Assembly: GCA_029856425.1 (NCBI GenBank)
Contig: JAHQWZ010000059.1
Coordinates: 1 to 9,248, forward strand
Origin: Candidatus Thorarchaeota archaeon
GTDB lineage: Archaea; Asgardarchaeota; Thorarchaeia; Thorarchaeales; Thorarchaeaceae
Direction: 5' to 3'
Length of the DNA: 9,248 bases
In this document: piece after piece, positions 1 to 6,940 of the stretch
How the letters are laid out: the number at the start of each line of letters is the position of its first letter
How positions within the stretch are numbered: the first letter of the stretch is position 1
Position numbers and translations under genes: made by a program
Notes under the pieces: generated by a model
Told to the model about the DNA's origin: nothing
Databases searched by the model: none
The model's input: only the letters and a program-made list of their open reading frames with translations

Positions 1-630
1 GACATGTCTAAAGCCCAGCTCCTTGGCCCATCTGACATACTGAGGCAGATGCTTGCTGACTGTGGGCTCACCACCTGCGAACTGAAGTGCAGGAGCAGGC
101 ACTGGCTCGTTGCTCCTGAGATTCTTCATCATATCGAAGACTTCCTGAGGTGTAGGCTCATAGACCGTTCCGCCTTCAGCAGCCACAGCAAAGCAGATTG
201 GACATCTGAGATTACATCTGTTCGTGACATCCAGCAACGCTAGGGCGGTGTGCGACTTGTGTTCAGGGCATTGGCCACAGTCTTCAGGACATCCTTTCAC
301 GGTTTCAGTTCTGGGATTATCTAGACCTACGGATTTGTACCACCATTTTGATGCCTCTTTGAACATCTTGGCGTCGCCCCAATAGATATCAACAAACTCT
401 CCATGCTTCTCACAGGTCTTCTTGTACATGACCTTTCCATCCTCTTCATAGAGCATGGCATCTATTACATTTACATCATCATTTGTCAAGAAACACTCAG
501 GACATATTGATTGAGTCTTATAGGGAAGTTTCCTCTCCGGATACTTCTCTACTTGAAACCTGGCATAGCCACCAGCATCCTCATGAGTGATGGGTTCCTC
601 TGGAACCAGCTTGACTTCATCAGTCACCAT
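1..630 (-). CDS. Radical SAM protein, Tes/MJ0619-like family (C-terminal part outside window)
   Basis: Reading leftward from ATG at 630 gives 210 uninterrupted residues that run off the left edge, so only the N-terminal part is present. The cysteine layout is distinctive: C43-x2-C46 with C73-x2-H76 (a rubredoxin-like metal site), then C114-x3-C118-x2-C121 in GCPEDCGQCPEHKSHT (an auxiliary Fe-S cluster site), then the radical SAM cluster motif CNLRCPIC (C139, C143, C146), and GGEP at 186-189 for SAM binding. This order matches COG1964, the family that includes archaeal tetraether lipid synthase (Tes/GDGT-MAS), which joins isoprenoid lipid tails in the membrane. Whether this copy makes tetraethers or is a paralogue cannot be decided from the N-terminus. 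An in-frame ATG at 636 would add two residues. GGAG lies 10 nt before the 630 start and 4 nt before the 636 start, so 630 is preferred. The family call is firm and the substrate is inferred. Confidence 0.85.
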   Translation of the reverse strand, partial: MVTDEVKLVPEEPITHEDAGGYARFQVEKYPERKLPYKTQSICPECFLTNDDVNVIDAMLYEEDGKVMYKKTCEKHGEFVDIYWGDAKMFKEASKWWYKSVGLDNPRTETVKGCPEDCGQCPEHKSHTALALLDVTNRCNLRCPICFAVAAEGGTVYEPTPQEVFDMMKNLRSNEPVPAPALQFAGGEPTVSKHLPQYVRWAKELGFRHV

Positions 631-660
631 AATCATTCCGCTCCATAATCACTATATGGG

Positions 661-681
661 ACCACCACTAAACAGGGTGGT
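661..681 (-). repeat. Inverted repeat ACCACC/GGTGGT in the 5' leader
   Basis: ACCACC (661-666) and GGTGGT (676-681) are exact reverse complements separated by 9 nt. They lie in the expected 5' untranslated leader of the radical SAM gene, about 30-50 nt before its start codon. The RNA could form a short GC-rich hairpin. No function is evident, and a chance repeat cannot be excluded. Confidence 0.3.
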
Positions 682-694
682 ATTCTAGAACAGG

Positions 695-720
695 TTGCGA
701 TGTCTTCGCAATATAACCTT
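695..720 (-). promoter_or_regulatory. Putative promoter with palindromic operator for the radical SAM gene
   Basis: On the minus strand, AAGGTTATATT (710-720) resembles an archaeal TATA box with a preceding purine-rich BRE-like stretch. It would place transcription start near 685-690, about 55-60 nt before the radical SAM start codon. Just downstream of the box, and touching it, is a perfect inverted repeat TTGCGA-N5-TCGCAA (695-711). It lies between the box and the expected start site, where a bound repressor would block transcription. The TATA assignment is by eye only, and the operator role is inferred from position. Confidence 0.4.
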
Positions 721-754
721 TATCCGAAACTTCCGAGTATGAAAAGGGGCATGT

Positions 755-1066
755 CTATTCTTGCATGTCTAGAACATATCCCTTCTCGAACCCGCCCCGC
801 TCCTCACGCTTCTTTAGGCGAGCTTTTTCTATTGTTTCACGGTCAATAGATCGATGAACTAGAAGGGCCTCAATTGTTTCAAGAATATCTGCGATCTCCT
901 CATCGTCCCCTGAATTCAATAGCTCCTGGGCTTCCTCGACCACCTTGAGCCTTATGAATTTGTCAAGTTCACTTCCAGACACAACACGCACTTGTGGGTC
1001 TCCGCCAATTTTCCTGATTATATCAGGGATTCTATCACGAACAAGCTTCTCAGGCAATATCAGCAC
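755..1066 (-). CDS. All-alpha NTP pyrophosphatase, COG4997 / MazG-like house-cleaning enzyme
   Basis: This 103-residue protein resembles small archaeal and bacterial COG4997 proteins, part of the MazG/phosphoribosyl-ATP pyrophosphohydrolase superfamily. These are predicted to hydrolyse non-canonical or surplus NTPs to NMP and pyrophosphate in the cytosol. Diagnostic features are the opening KLVRDRIP (residues 7-14), the first acidic metal-binding motif VVEEAQE (E44, E45, E48), the second in EEIADILE (E57, D60, E63), and the conserved tail KKREERGGF. The length is normal for a complete single-domain protein. The listed start is GTG at 1066. A TTG at 1057 is a serious rival, because AGGTG (1064-1068) lies 6 nt before it and the protein would then begin MPEKLVRDRIP, as relatives do. 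It lies 12 bp downstream of the four-cysteine protein gene and probably shares its transcript. The natural substrate is unknown. Confidence 0.88.
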   Translation of the reverse strand: MLILPEKLVRDRIPDIIRKIGGDPQVRVVSGSELDKFIRLKVVEEAQELLNSGDDEEIADILETIEALLVHRSIDRETIEKARLKKREERGGFEKGYVLDMQE

Positions 1067-1078
1067 CTAATGTCCAGA

Positions 1079-1747
1079 TCAGAGTATAAGAGCAACCTCA
1101 ACTTGATGACGAGCTACTTCAAGGAAAGCATCAATGGCTGCTCGCAAGTCATTAGGGATTTCTGTTGTCCATGGCTCATCTGAATCTCGTGCAACAGACT
1201 CTGTCATGGCACTGAAAGAAAGGAACTTCGGTGTAAGTGACATATCAAATGAAACTGTGCCAATCCATTGTCCATTATGGACGATTTCGTATGTTGGCTG
1301 GTATTTTCTTAAAGCATCAGGTACAATTGCATTCCAAAAGAAGGACATTCCATTGTACTGACCGGGCTTGCCTAATGCAATATTGTAGGTGTCCATCATG
1401 GCTTTTGCAGCAACTAAATCATAAAGAATCCCCACGCGGCAATTCAGGCACTGATTGAACTCCAGACCGTCACCGCTTGCTTTGACGTAAGCGATACCAT
1501 TCTTCTCGATGTTATTGTCATTGCAGTGAACACACAAGTCCATTCCCCAACGGACTTCCAGATGATCCTCGAAAGGTCCTTCTAGGAATCGTTTGGTGGC
1601 GCCTTCAAAAGCAATCCGGACTGCTTCTTCTCCTTCATTGTCCATCTTCTTTCTTATAACGCTCCAGACCTCAAGGAGATCTTGCCACAGAACATTCAGA
1701 ATTGTGTCTGCAAGCTTGTCTAATGGCCTATCCTCAAGAGAACTCAT
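1079..1747 (-). CDS. Uncharacterised protein with a four-cysteine zinc-ribbon-like centre
   Basis: I do not recognise this 222-residue protein. The first 60 or so residues look helical, with no signal peptide or membrane segment. Two CxxC pairs, C72-V-H-C75 and C100-L-N-C103, lie 24 residues apart and would suit a structural zinc or an Fe-S site. The middle is hydrophobic and aromatic (MSFFWNAIVPDALRKYQ), followed by alternating strand-like segments (TYEIVHNGQWIGTVSFDM) and a C-terminal helix (LRAAIDAFLEVARHQVEVAL). The ATG start is supported by GGAGAT at 1755-1760, with 9 nt between GGAG and the start. Codon content and continuity look genuine. It precedes the COG4997 pyrophosphatase by 12 bp on the same strand, which suggests co-expression, perhaps in nucleotide quality control. 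That role is inferred from the neighbour alone. Confidence 0.75.
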   Translation of the reverse strand: MSSLEDRPLDKLADTILNVLWQDLLEVWSVIRKKMDNEGEEAVRIAFEGATKRFLEGPFEDHLEVRWGMDLCVHCNDNNIEKNGIAYVKASGDGLEFNQCLNCRVGILYDLVAAKAMMDTYNIALGKPGQYNGMSFFWNAIVPDALRKYQPTYEIVHNGQWIGTVSFDMSLTPKFLSFSAMTESVARDSDEPWTTEIPNDLRAAIDAFLEVARHQVEVALIL

Positions 1748-2087
1748 ACCTTACATCTCCTGGGAGATTATGACTATAGAAACTCATTCTTCAGAGGTGG
1801 CAATTAAGTCTTGGTCGTTTTAAGTAAATCAAGGATTGGTTAACCTTCATTAGCCTAAGCTTTTTAACGGGGACAACTGCTGTTCTCAGAGAGCCCACAT
1901 AGGTGATAATAGGATGGATTGCCAAATTCACTAGCACGCGTGAACCTCAAACTAGTCCATTCTCTTATTATATACTTGTTCGATTTTCTGAAGAGAATTC
2001 AACCCAATTTGAGAGCAAACTACATTCTCTATCGAACAACTATGCTGCAGTTGAAATCTGCATGAATAATCTAGACCAAGGTTGATG
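1748..2087. promoter_or_regulatory. Divergent intergenic region between the four-cysteine protein gene and IleRS
   Basis: About 340 bp separate two divergent genes. I see no convincing gene or RNA here. Leftward, ATTTACTTAAAA (1818-1829) is a TATA-like stretch that could start a transcript about 50 nt before the gene at 1747. Rightward, CTTTTTAA near 1859-1866 and a better TTATTATATA at 1965-1974 are TATA candidates for the synthetase gene. GGTTAACC at 1838-1845 is an 8-bp palindrome between the two promoters. A 60-codon plus-strand frame (1903-2085) spans the better TATA box and is judged non-coding. Confidence 0.5.
1965..1974 (+). promoter_or_regulatory. TATA-box candidate for the isoleucyl-tRNA synthetase gene
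   Basis: TTATTATATA is the best archaeal TATA-like string in the region and is followed by a mixed-sequence leader. Transcription would begin near 1998-2000, giving a leader of roughly 85-90 nt before the start codon. This is by eye only; the alternative box near 1860 would give a much longer leader. Confidence 0.45.
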
Positions 2088-5000
2088 ATGGAAATGTTCA
2101 AGCCGGTACCTAGTCAAGTTGACTTCGTCGCTCAAGAAGAAGAAATAGTCAAACTATGGGAGAATCTTCAAGCCTTTGATAAATTGAGGAATATGAGGGC
2201 AAAAGGCCCGATTTGGTCGTTTCTTGATGGCCCTATTACTGCAAATAATCCCATGGGTGTTCATCACGGATGGGGCCGGACATACAAAGATCTATACCAA
2301 CGTTTCAAGGCCATGCAGGGATATCATACCCGCTATCAAAATGGCTTTGACTGCCAAGGCCTCTGGGTCGAGGTAAACGTTGAACGAGATGTGGGATTCA
2401 AGGGAAAGCAAGACATAGAAGAATTCGGATTGGAGAAATTCATCGTATTGTGCAAGCAGCGAGTTTTGGAATATGCTGCAGTGCAGACCCAGCAGAGCAT
2501 TCGACTGGGGTATTGGATGGACTGGGATAATTTGGAAACTCTACAGAAACTACATGACGGCCTTGATACTGATCCTCTGGCCATCATGACTATAGAAGGT
2601 GTTTCCGGTCCAGTTACGGGCACTGTTGAACAGCTTGTTGGAAGACTCGGAATGCCCGAAGTAGGTGGTTCATACTACACATTTTCAGAGGAGAACAACT
2701 ACACCATCTGGACGGTACTTAAGTCATGTCACGGCAGAGGCTGGGTTTACAAAGGTCGAGATGTGATGCCGTGGTGTGCTCGTTGTGGAACAGCTATAAG
2801 CCAACATGAGATAGTCACGGAAGGCTACCGCGAATTGACGCATCCAAGCATCACATTGAAGTTTCCGCTTGTGGATCGTCCAGGAGAGAGTCTTCTAGTA
2901 TGGACAACGACTCCCTGGACTCTAAGCAGTAATGTTGCCGCCGCTGTCGGCCCGGAATTGACCTATGTTAAAGTACGTCAGGGCAAGGACACATTCTACT
3001 TGAGCCGCGGTACGCTCCACATGCTGAAAGGGGACTACGAAATAATGGAAGTGCTGGTTGGCTTCGACATGGAAGGATGGGTTTATCATGGTCCCTTTGA
3101 CGAGCTCCCAGCACAAAAAGAGAGCGGAGTTGCAGGCAAGCACAAGGTGATACTGTGGGATGAAGTGGGAGAAGAGGAAGGTACTGGCATAGTGCACATC
3201 GCCCCGGGCTGTGGAGCAGAAGACTTCGAGCTATCTAAGGAATTTGACCTTGCTGCAATTGCGCCACTTACAGAAAATGGCATCTTCATTGACGGTTTCG
3301 ATTGGCTGTCTGGGATGAATGTAAATTCAGTCGCTCAACCAATCTTTGATAATCTGAGTGAAAAGGGACTAACCTACAAGGTTGAGGACTACACTCACAG
3401 GTATCCAGTATGCTGGCGATGCCAAGAGGAATTAGTCTTTCGTCTAGTGGATGAGTGGTTCATCTCGATGGGGGTCAAACTCGATATTCCCTATGAAGAC
3501 GTGACTGAGGATCAGAAGGAGAAGAATCTCCGATATCAGATCATGGAAGTAGTTACTAACGATACCAACTGGCACCCATCCTTTGGAAAGGAGAGAGAAT
3601 TAGATTGGTTACGAAATATGGATGACTGGATGATTTCCAAGAAACGCTATTGGGGACTGGCATTGCCCATATGGGAGTGTTCGAACTGTGGTCACTTTGA
3701 TGTGATAGGCAGTAGAGAAGAACTACAGAAACGTGCCGTTTCAGGATGGGACGCGTTCGAAGGTCGTTCACCTCATAGGCCATTCATCGATGAGATCGAG
3801 ATAGAGTGCGATGAATGTGATAGCAGAATGAGAAGAATTCCAGATGTTGGCAATCCTTGGCTGGACGCAGGAATAGTTGCAATGAGTACATTGAGGTACA
3901 ACTCAGATAGAGAGTATTGGAACACTTGGTTTCCAGCAGATCTTATCAGCGAGAGCTTTCCCGGGCAGTTCAGGAACTGGTTCTACAGCCTTCTCGCTAT
4001 GAGCACTATCCTTGAGCGTAAAGCACCATTTAGAGATGTCTTTACCTATGCCACATTGACTGCCGAGGATGGAAGGGAGATGCATAAGTCATGGGGCAAT
4101 ATGGTGGAGTTCAACGAGGCTGCTGAGAAAATGGGCGTAGACGTGATGCGTTGGCTTTATTGTTCTCATAAGCCTGAGAAGGACCTTGCCTTCGGGTACC
4201 ATGGTGCTGATGAGATACGTCGACATTTCCTCATCCCGCTCTGGAATGTCTACTCCTTCTTTGTCACATACGCTCTCATAGACGGATGGGTTCCCAGAAA
4301 CGATGTGAGATTGTCACCAAGCCTATTGGACAGATGGATACTCTCAAGGATGAACGAAGTCAACCGTGAAGTAACGGACTATCTGGAATCATATGAACCA
4401 AATATGGCAACGGCAGTTGTGGACCGATTCATAGACCACCTGAGTAATTGGTATCTGAGGCGAAGTCGTCGACGCTTTTGGGCAGAAGCAGGTGCAAGCG
4501 AAGAAGGCGATGCGGATAAGAATGCAGCTTATGACACGCTTTACCGCGTACTTGTTAATCTCTCTCGACTACTTGCACCATTTGTGCCATTCGTGTCTGA
4601 AGTAATGCATCAGAATCTTTCTCGAAGTATTGATTCAGGAGCGCCTGAGAGTGTTCATCATTGCGATTGGCCTATGAGTGAGTCTATTGATGATGTACTA
4701 AACAATGAGATGGAATTGGTGCTTCGCTTGGTGTCGCTGGGTCATGCAGCAAGAAACAAAGCAAATCGCAAACTTCGTCAACCATTATCTGAAATTGCTT
4801 TTGCTGTTGGATTAGACAAGGAGCGAGATATAGTTGAGCGCTATGCTGAGTTGATTGGCAATGAATTGAATGTCAAGAGTGTTCGCTTTTTGGATGCTAC
4901 TGCAGAGGTGATTAGCTATAAGCTTAAACCTCTCCCGAAGCAACTAGGTCAGAAATATGGTTCACGCTTCCCTGCAGTTAGGGATGCGATATTGAGTCTG

Positions 5001-5450
5001 AATCCACGTATTGCATCGATACAGCTTCAGGCTGACGAATTTGTAGAAGTGGTTGTAAATGGCGATAAGCTAGAGATTCTTCCAGAAGAAATCGAGGTGA
5101 TAGTTGAAGCCAAAGAGGGTTTCTCGACAGCCTCAGAGGGATCGTACCTCGCAGCGTTGACGACAGAAGTGACACATGAGCTTGAACTGGAAGGCTTGGC
5201 ACGCGAATTCGTGCGACGTGTTCAAAGCGTACGCAAGTCAGCTGATCTTAACGTCAATGAACGGATAGAAGTGCAATATTCCTCGAGTAAGCGCTTGGCT
5301 GAAGCAGTGGAGTTTCATGAAGCATATATCGCAGAGGAAACGCTGGCTACCAGTATGAAAGAAGCGAAAAAGCCCGCAGGAAAATTCCAAGAAGAATACG
5401 CTTTTGGTGAAGAAAACCTCGTGATTGCGATATCGCCTAGTGAGAGTTAG
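2088..5450 (+). CDS. ileS: Isoleucyl-tRNA synthetase, type-2-like, with GVHH in place of HIGH
   Basis: This cytosolic class I synthetase charges tRNA-Ile with isoleucine and edits mischarged valine. Starting at ATG 2088 (AAGG at 2078-2081, 6 nt upstream) it has 1120 residues, slightly long for the family; TTG 2082, ATG 2085 and ATG 2094 are alternatives. Visible parts in order: catalytic N-terminus with GVHH at 57-60 (bases 2256-2267) where HIGH is expected; GFDCQGLWVE near 86-95; an insertion of about 50 residues (149-200); CP1 editing domain with WTTTPWTL from 272 and GTGIVH from 365 followed by conserved D379; MISKKRYWG (515-523); EMHKS at 664-668 (bases 4077-4091) as the KMSKS motif; then the helical anticodon-binding domain with KLRQPLSE and the C-terminal REFVRRVQSVRK segment. 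C230/C233/C442/C445 and C531/C534/C574/C577 resemble the two zinc sites known in Thermus IleRS. ValRS or LeuRS is less likely given the overall pattern. The gene is complete. Confidence 0.93.
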   Translation: MEMFKPVPSQVDFVAQEEEIVKLWENLQAFDKLRNMRAKGPIWSFLDGPITANNPMGVHHGWGRTYKDLYQRFKAMQGYHTRYQNGFDCQGLWVEVNVERDVGFKGKQDIEEFGLEKFIVLCKQRVLEYAAVQTQQSIRLGYWMDWDNLETLQKLHDGLDTDPLAIMTIEGVSGPVTGTVEQLVGRLGMPEVGGSYYTFSEENNYTIWTVLKSCHGRGWVYKGRDVMPWCARCGTAISQHEIVTEGYRELTHPSITLKFPLVDRPGESLLVWTTTPWTLSSNVAAAVGPELTYVKVRQGKDTFYLSRGTLHMLKGDYEIMEVLVGFDMEGWVYHGPFDELPAQKESGVAGKHKVILWDEVGEEEGTGIVHIAPGCGAEDFELSKEFDLAAIAPLTENGIFIDGFDWLSGMNVNSVAQPIFDNLSEKGLTYKVEDYTHRYPVCWRCQEELVFRLVDEWFISMGVKLDIPYEDVTEDQKEKNLRYQIMEVVTNDTNWHPSFGKERELDWLRNMDDWMISKKRYWGLALPIWECSNCGHFDVIGSREELQKRAVSGWDAFEGRSPHRPFIDEIEIECDECDSRMRRIPDVGNPWLDAGIVAMSTLRYNSDREYWNTWFPADLISESFPGQFRNWFYSLLAMSTILERKAPFRDVFTYATLTAEDGREMHKSWGNMVEFNEAAEKMGVDVMRWLYCSHKPEKDLAFGYHGADEIRRHFLIPLWNVYSFFVTYALIDGWVPRNDVRLSPSLLDRWILSRMNEVNREVTDYLESYEPNMATAVVDRFIDHLSNWYLRRSRRRFWAEAGASEEGDADKNAAYDTLYRVLVNLSRLLAPFVPFVSEVMHQNLSRSIDSGAPESVHHCDWPMSESIDDVLNNEMELVLRLVSLGHAARNKANRKLRQPLSEIAFAVGLDKERDIVERYAELIGNELNVKSVRFLDATAEVISYKLKPLPKQLGQKYGSRFPAVRDAILSLNPRIASIQLQADEFVEVVVNGDKLEILPEEIEVIVEAKEGFSTASEGSYLAALTTEVTHELELEGLAREFVRRVQSVRKSADLNVNERIEVQYSSSKRLAEAVEFHEAYIAEETLATSMKEAKKPAGKFQEEYAFGEENLVIAISPSES

Positions 5451-5453
5451 GAA

Positions 5454-6785
5454 TCACAAACCACCAGGTTTCCTCAGAAGCACATCAATCAGGGTATGAT
5501 AGAACTCGACGTTCTCCTTTATCGAAGACAGGGAAACCCACTCGTTGGGTCCATGAGTGTTGCCTCCCCGAGGACCAAAATCGAAAAGCTCACAGCCCTC
5601 ACCTGCAAAAAAGCGGGAGTCCGATGCCCCATAGCCCTCTATCACCCTGTAGGGAATCTTCTCCTTCTCGAGGGCCCAGCGAGCGGCCTTTATCAGACGA
5701 GAGTTGGGGTCAGCATCAACGTATCCAACACCAGGACTCACGCGTAGTGAGAATAAATCAACTCGCCCCTGCAAAGCATGATTGATGGCTGCCTCCACAG
5801 CCTCACCATCGTTTGTCATGGCGCGTATATCGCAATAGAGAGTCCACAAATCGCTCTCCAATGACAGTAGATTCGGGGAGATGATTTTCCCTCTATCTGA
5901 GTGCTCTGTAGCAAAAGCAGCCTGAGAAACAGGGAGAAGTGCACGCATGAGACTAGTTAATGCCTCATCGTAGTCAGACTCTGGTTGTGAATCATCAGGA
6001 TGAAGGAGGTCTACCTCTATCCATCCAGGCACAACATTTGATTTCAGGAAAGCCCCTCTTACATCCTTTACCATTGTATATGGATTCACATCAAGATACT
6101 TAGATGCAGCAAGCATCGCATGGCGGTCCACACCAGGCCGCATATAAGCAGAATGACGGGATGATGAACCGAAAACGTCGGTTTCAAATCGAACTGTTTC
6201 GGTTCTGCCTCGCATCTTTGCTAAGTTTTTCTTTGTCTTGATGATAGTTGGCAACACATTGCGCCGCCTATAGATAATTTGCTGATCAACTCCATCCGCT
6301 ATGACTGCATAATCAGGGAACAAGCCCTGCTTAATGAGATGCTCCTTGAGCTTAAAAGCCCCATTTCTTCCGCCTATTTCCTCATCCCCACTTGCAGCAA
6401 TTATCACGGTGCAAGGAAATGCACTCTCTTTCAATCTTTCAGCCAAGAGAAGAAGAGAAACAATGTTCCCCTTGTTGTCTGATGCCCCTCGCCCAAAGGC
6501 ATTGTCGCCATCAACACGGAGCTTGAATGGGTCCGAATCCCATCCCTCTGCCACGGGCACTACATCGAAGTGAGCAAGGAATAGTATCTTGAACTCCCCT
6601 TGACCATAACGGCCATAGACTGTGTGATATCCCTCGGACTCTATTATCTCTGAGATGAATCCAGCTTCTTCGAGTCGATTACCAATGTACTGGGCACAGC
6701 CAAGATTTGCTCTCTTATCTAGTGGATCACTAATCGTCTGAAATGAAACCAGAGTCTCTAGCTCTTCAACAACATCCCCGTTCAT
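5454..6785 (-). CDS. M20-family zinc peptidase/deacylase (ArgE/DapE/CPG2-like)
   Basis: This complete 443-residue cytosolic metallohydrolase probably cleaves an amide or peptide bond of an N-acylated amino acid or small peptide. Zinc-site motifs are in the expected order: AHFDVVP (H72, D74), GRGASDNKG (bridging D103), SGDEEIGG (catalytic E135 and metal ligand E136), ADG (D164) and THGPNE (H411). The central part (about 185-300) is the lid/dimerisation domain, including SSRHSAYMRP with H211, which may reach the partner active site. The family includes acetylornithine deacetylase, succinyl-diaminopimelate desuccinylase and carboxypeptidase G2. Nothing here settles the substrate, so no symbol is given. 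The ATG at 6785 has no upstream Shine-Dalgarno sequence. A possible TATA (6813-6820) sits so close that the mRNA would be nearly leaderless. The 3' end faces the IleRS gene with only 3 bp between stop codons. Confidence 0.9.
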   Translation of the reverse strand: MNGDVVEELETLVSFQTISDPLDKRANLGCAQYIGNRLEEAGFISEIIESEGYHTVYGRYGQGEFKILFLAHFDVVPVAEGWDSDPFKLRVDGDNAFGRGASDNKGNIVSLLLLAERLKESAFPCTVIIAASGDEEIGGRNGAFKLKEHLIKQGLFPDYAVIADGVDQQIIYRRRNVLPTIIKTKKNLAKMRGRTETVRFETDVFGSSSRHSAYMRPGVDRHAMLAASKYLDVNPYTMVKDVRGAFLKSNVVPGWIEVDLLHPDDSQPESDYDEALTSLMRALLPVSQAAFATEHSDRGKIISPNLLSLESDLWTLYCDIRAMTNDGEAVEAAINHALQGRVDLFSLRVSPGVGYVDADPNSRLIKAARWALEKEKIPYRVIEGYGASDSRFFAGEGCELFDFGPRGGNTHGPNEWVSLSSIKENVEFYHTLIDVLLRKPGGL

Positions 6786-6812
6786 TGTATTCTGTCATGC
6801 CACACAGTAGGA

Positions 6813-6820
6813 CAAATATC
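6813..6820 (-). promoter_or_regulatory. Weak TATA-box candidate for the M20 peptidase gene
   Basis: GATATTTG on the minus strand is centred about 31 nt before the peptidase ATG. An archaeal start about 26 nt downstream would leave a leader of only a few bases. That agrees with the lack of a ribosome binding site before this ATG. The match to a TATA consensus is modest, so read-through from the EF-2 gene is the alternative. Confidence 0.3.
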
Positions 6821-6839
6821 CATCGAATGGGATTGATTC

Positions 6840-6883
6840 TAGAAAAGAAAGGCGTGTGAGCGACGATCAGCCGACCGTCACTC
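6840..6883 (-). terminator. Hairpin and T-rich tract after the EF-2 gene
   Basis: On the minus strand an imperfect stem, GAGTGACG (6876-6883) with CGTCGCTC (6858-6865), has one mismatch and a 10-nt loop. It is followed within about 10 nt by the T-rich CTTTCTTTTCTA (6840-6851). Archaeal RNA polymerase terminates mainly at T-rich tracts, so the tract is the key part. The stem starts just past the alternative-frame stop at 6885-6887, which fits the true end of the EF-2 message. Confidence 0.5.
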
Positions 6884-6884
6884 A

Positions 6885-6940
6885 TCAATAGGTTGGAACT
6901 AAGTCCGCCTGTAAATCCAGCGACTCCAAGAACTGGTAGA
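6885..6940 (-). other. Probable displaced EF-2 C-terminus in the shifted frame
   Basis: From TAC at 6936-6938 a second minus-strand frame reads YQFLESLDLQADLVPTY and stops at TGA 6885-6887. This resembles the usual EF-2 end, which in eukaryotes closes with a PALDNFLDKL-type tail right after the KGLKE motif. The annotated frame instead ends in the unrelated tail STSSWSRWIYRRT. One extra base somewhere within about 6938-6949 would join KGMPEE to FLESL. This is either an assembly error or a real frameshift. Confidence 0.55.

Noticed and set aside
4..243. 79-codon plus-strand frame at the left edge
   Set aside because: It lies opposite the radical SAM coding region, whose cysteine motifs are unmistakable.
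1903..2085. 60-codon plus-strand frame starting at GTG and ending in TGATG at the IleRS start, suggesting a coupled small gene
   Set aside because: The best TATA box for IleRS lies inside it, it has no convincing ribosome binding site, and its protein shows no recognisable pattern. The stop/start overlap is probably chance.
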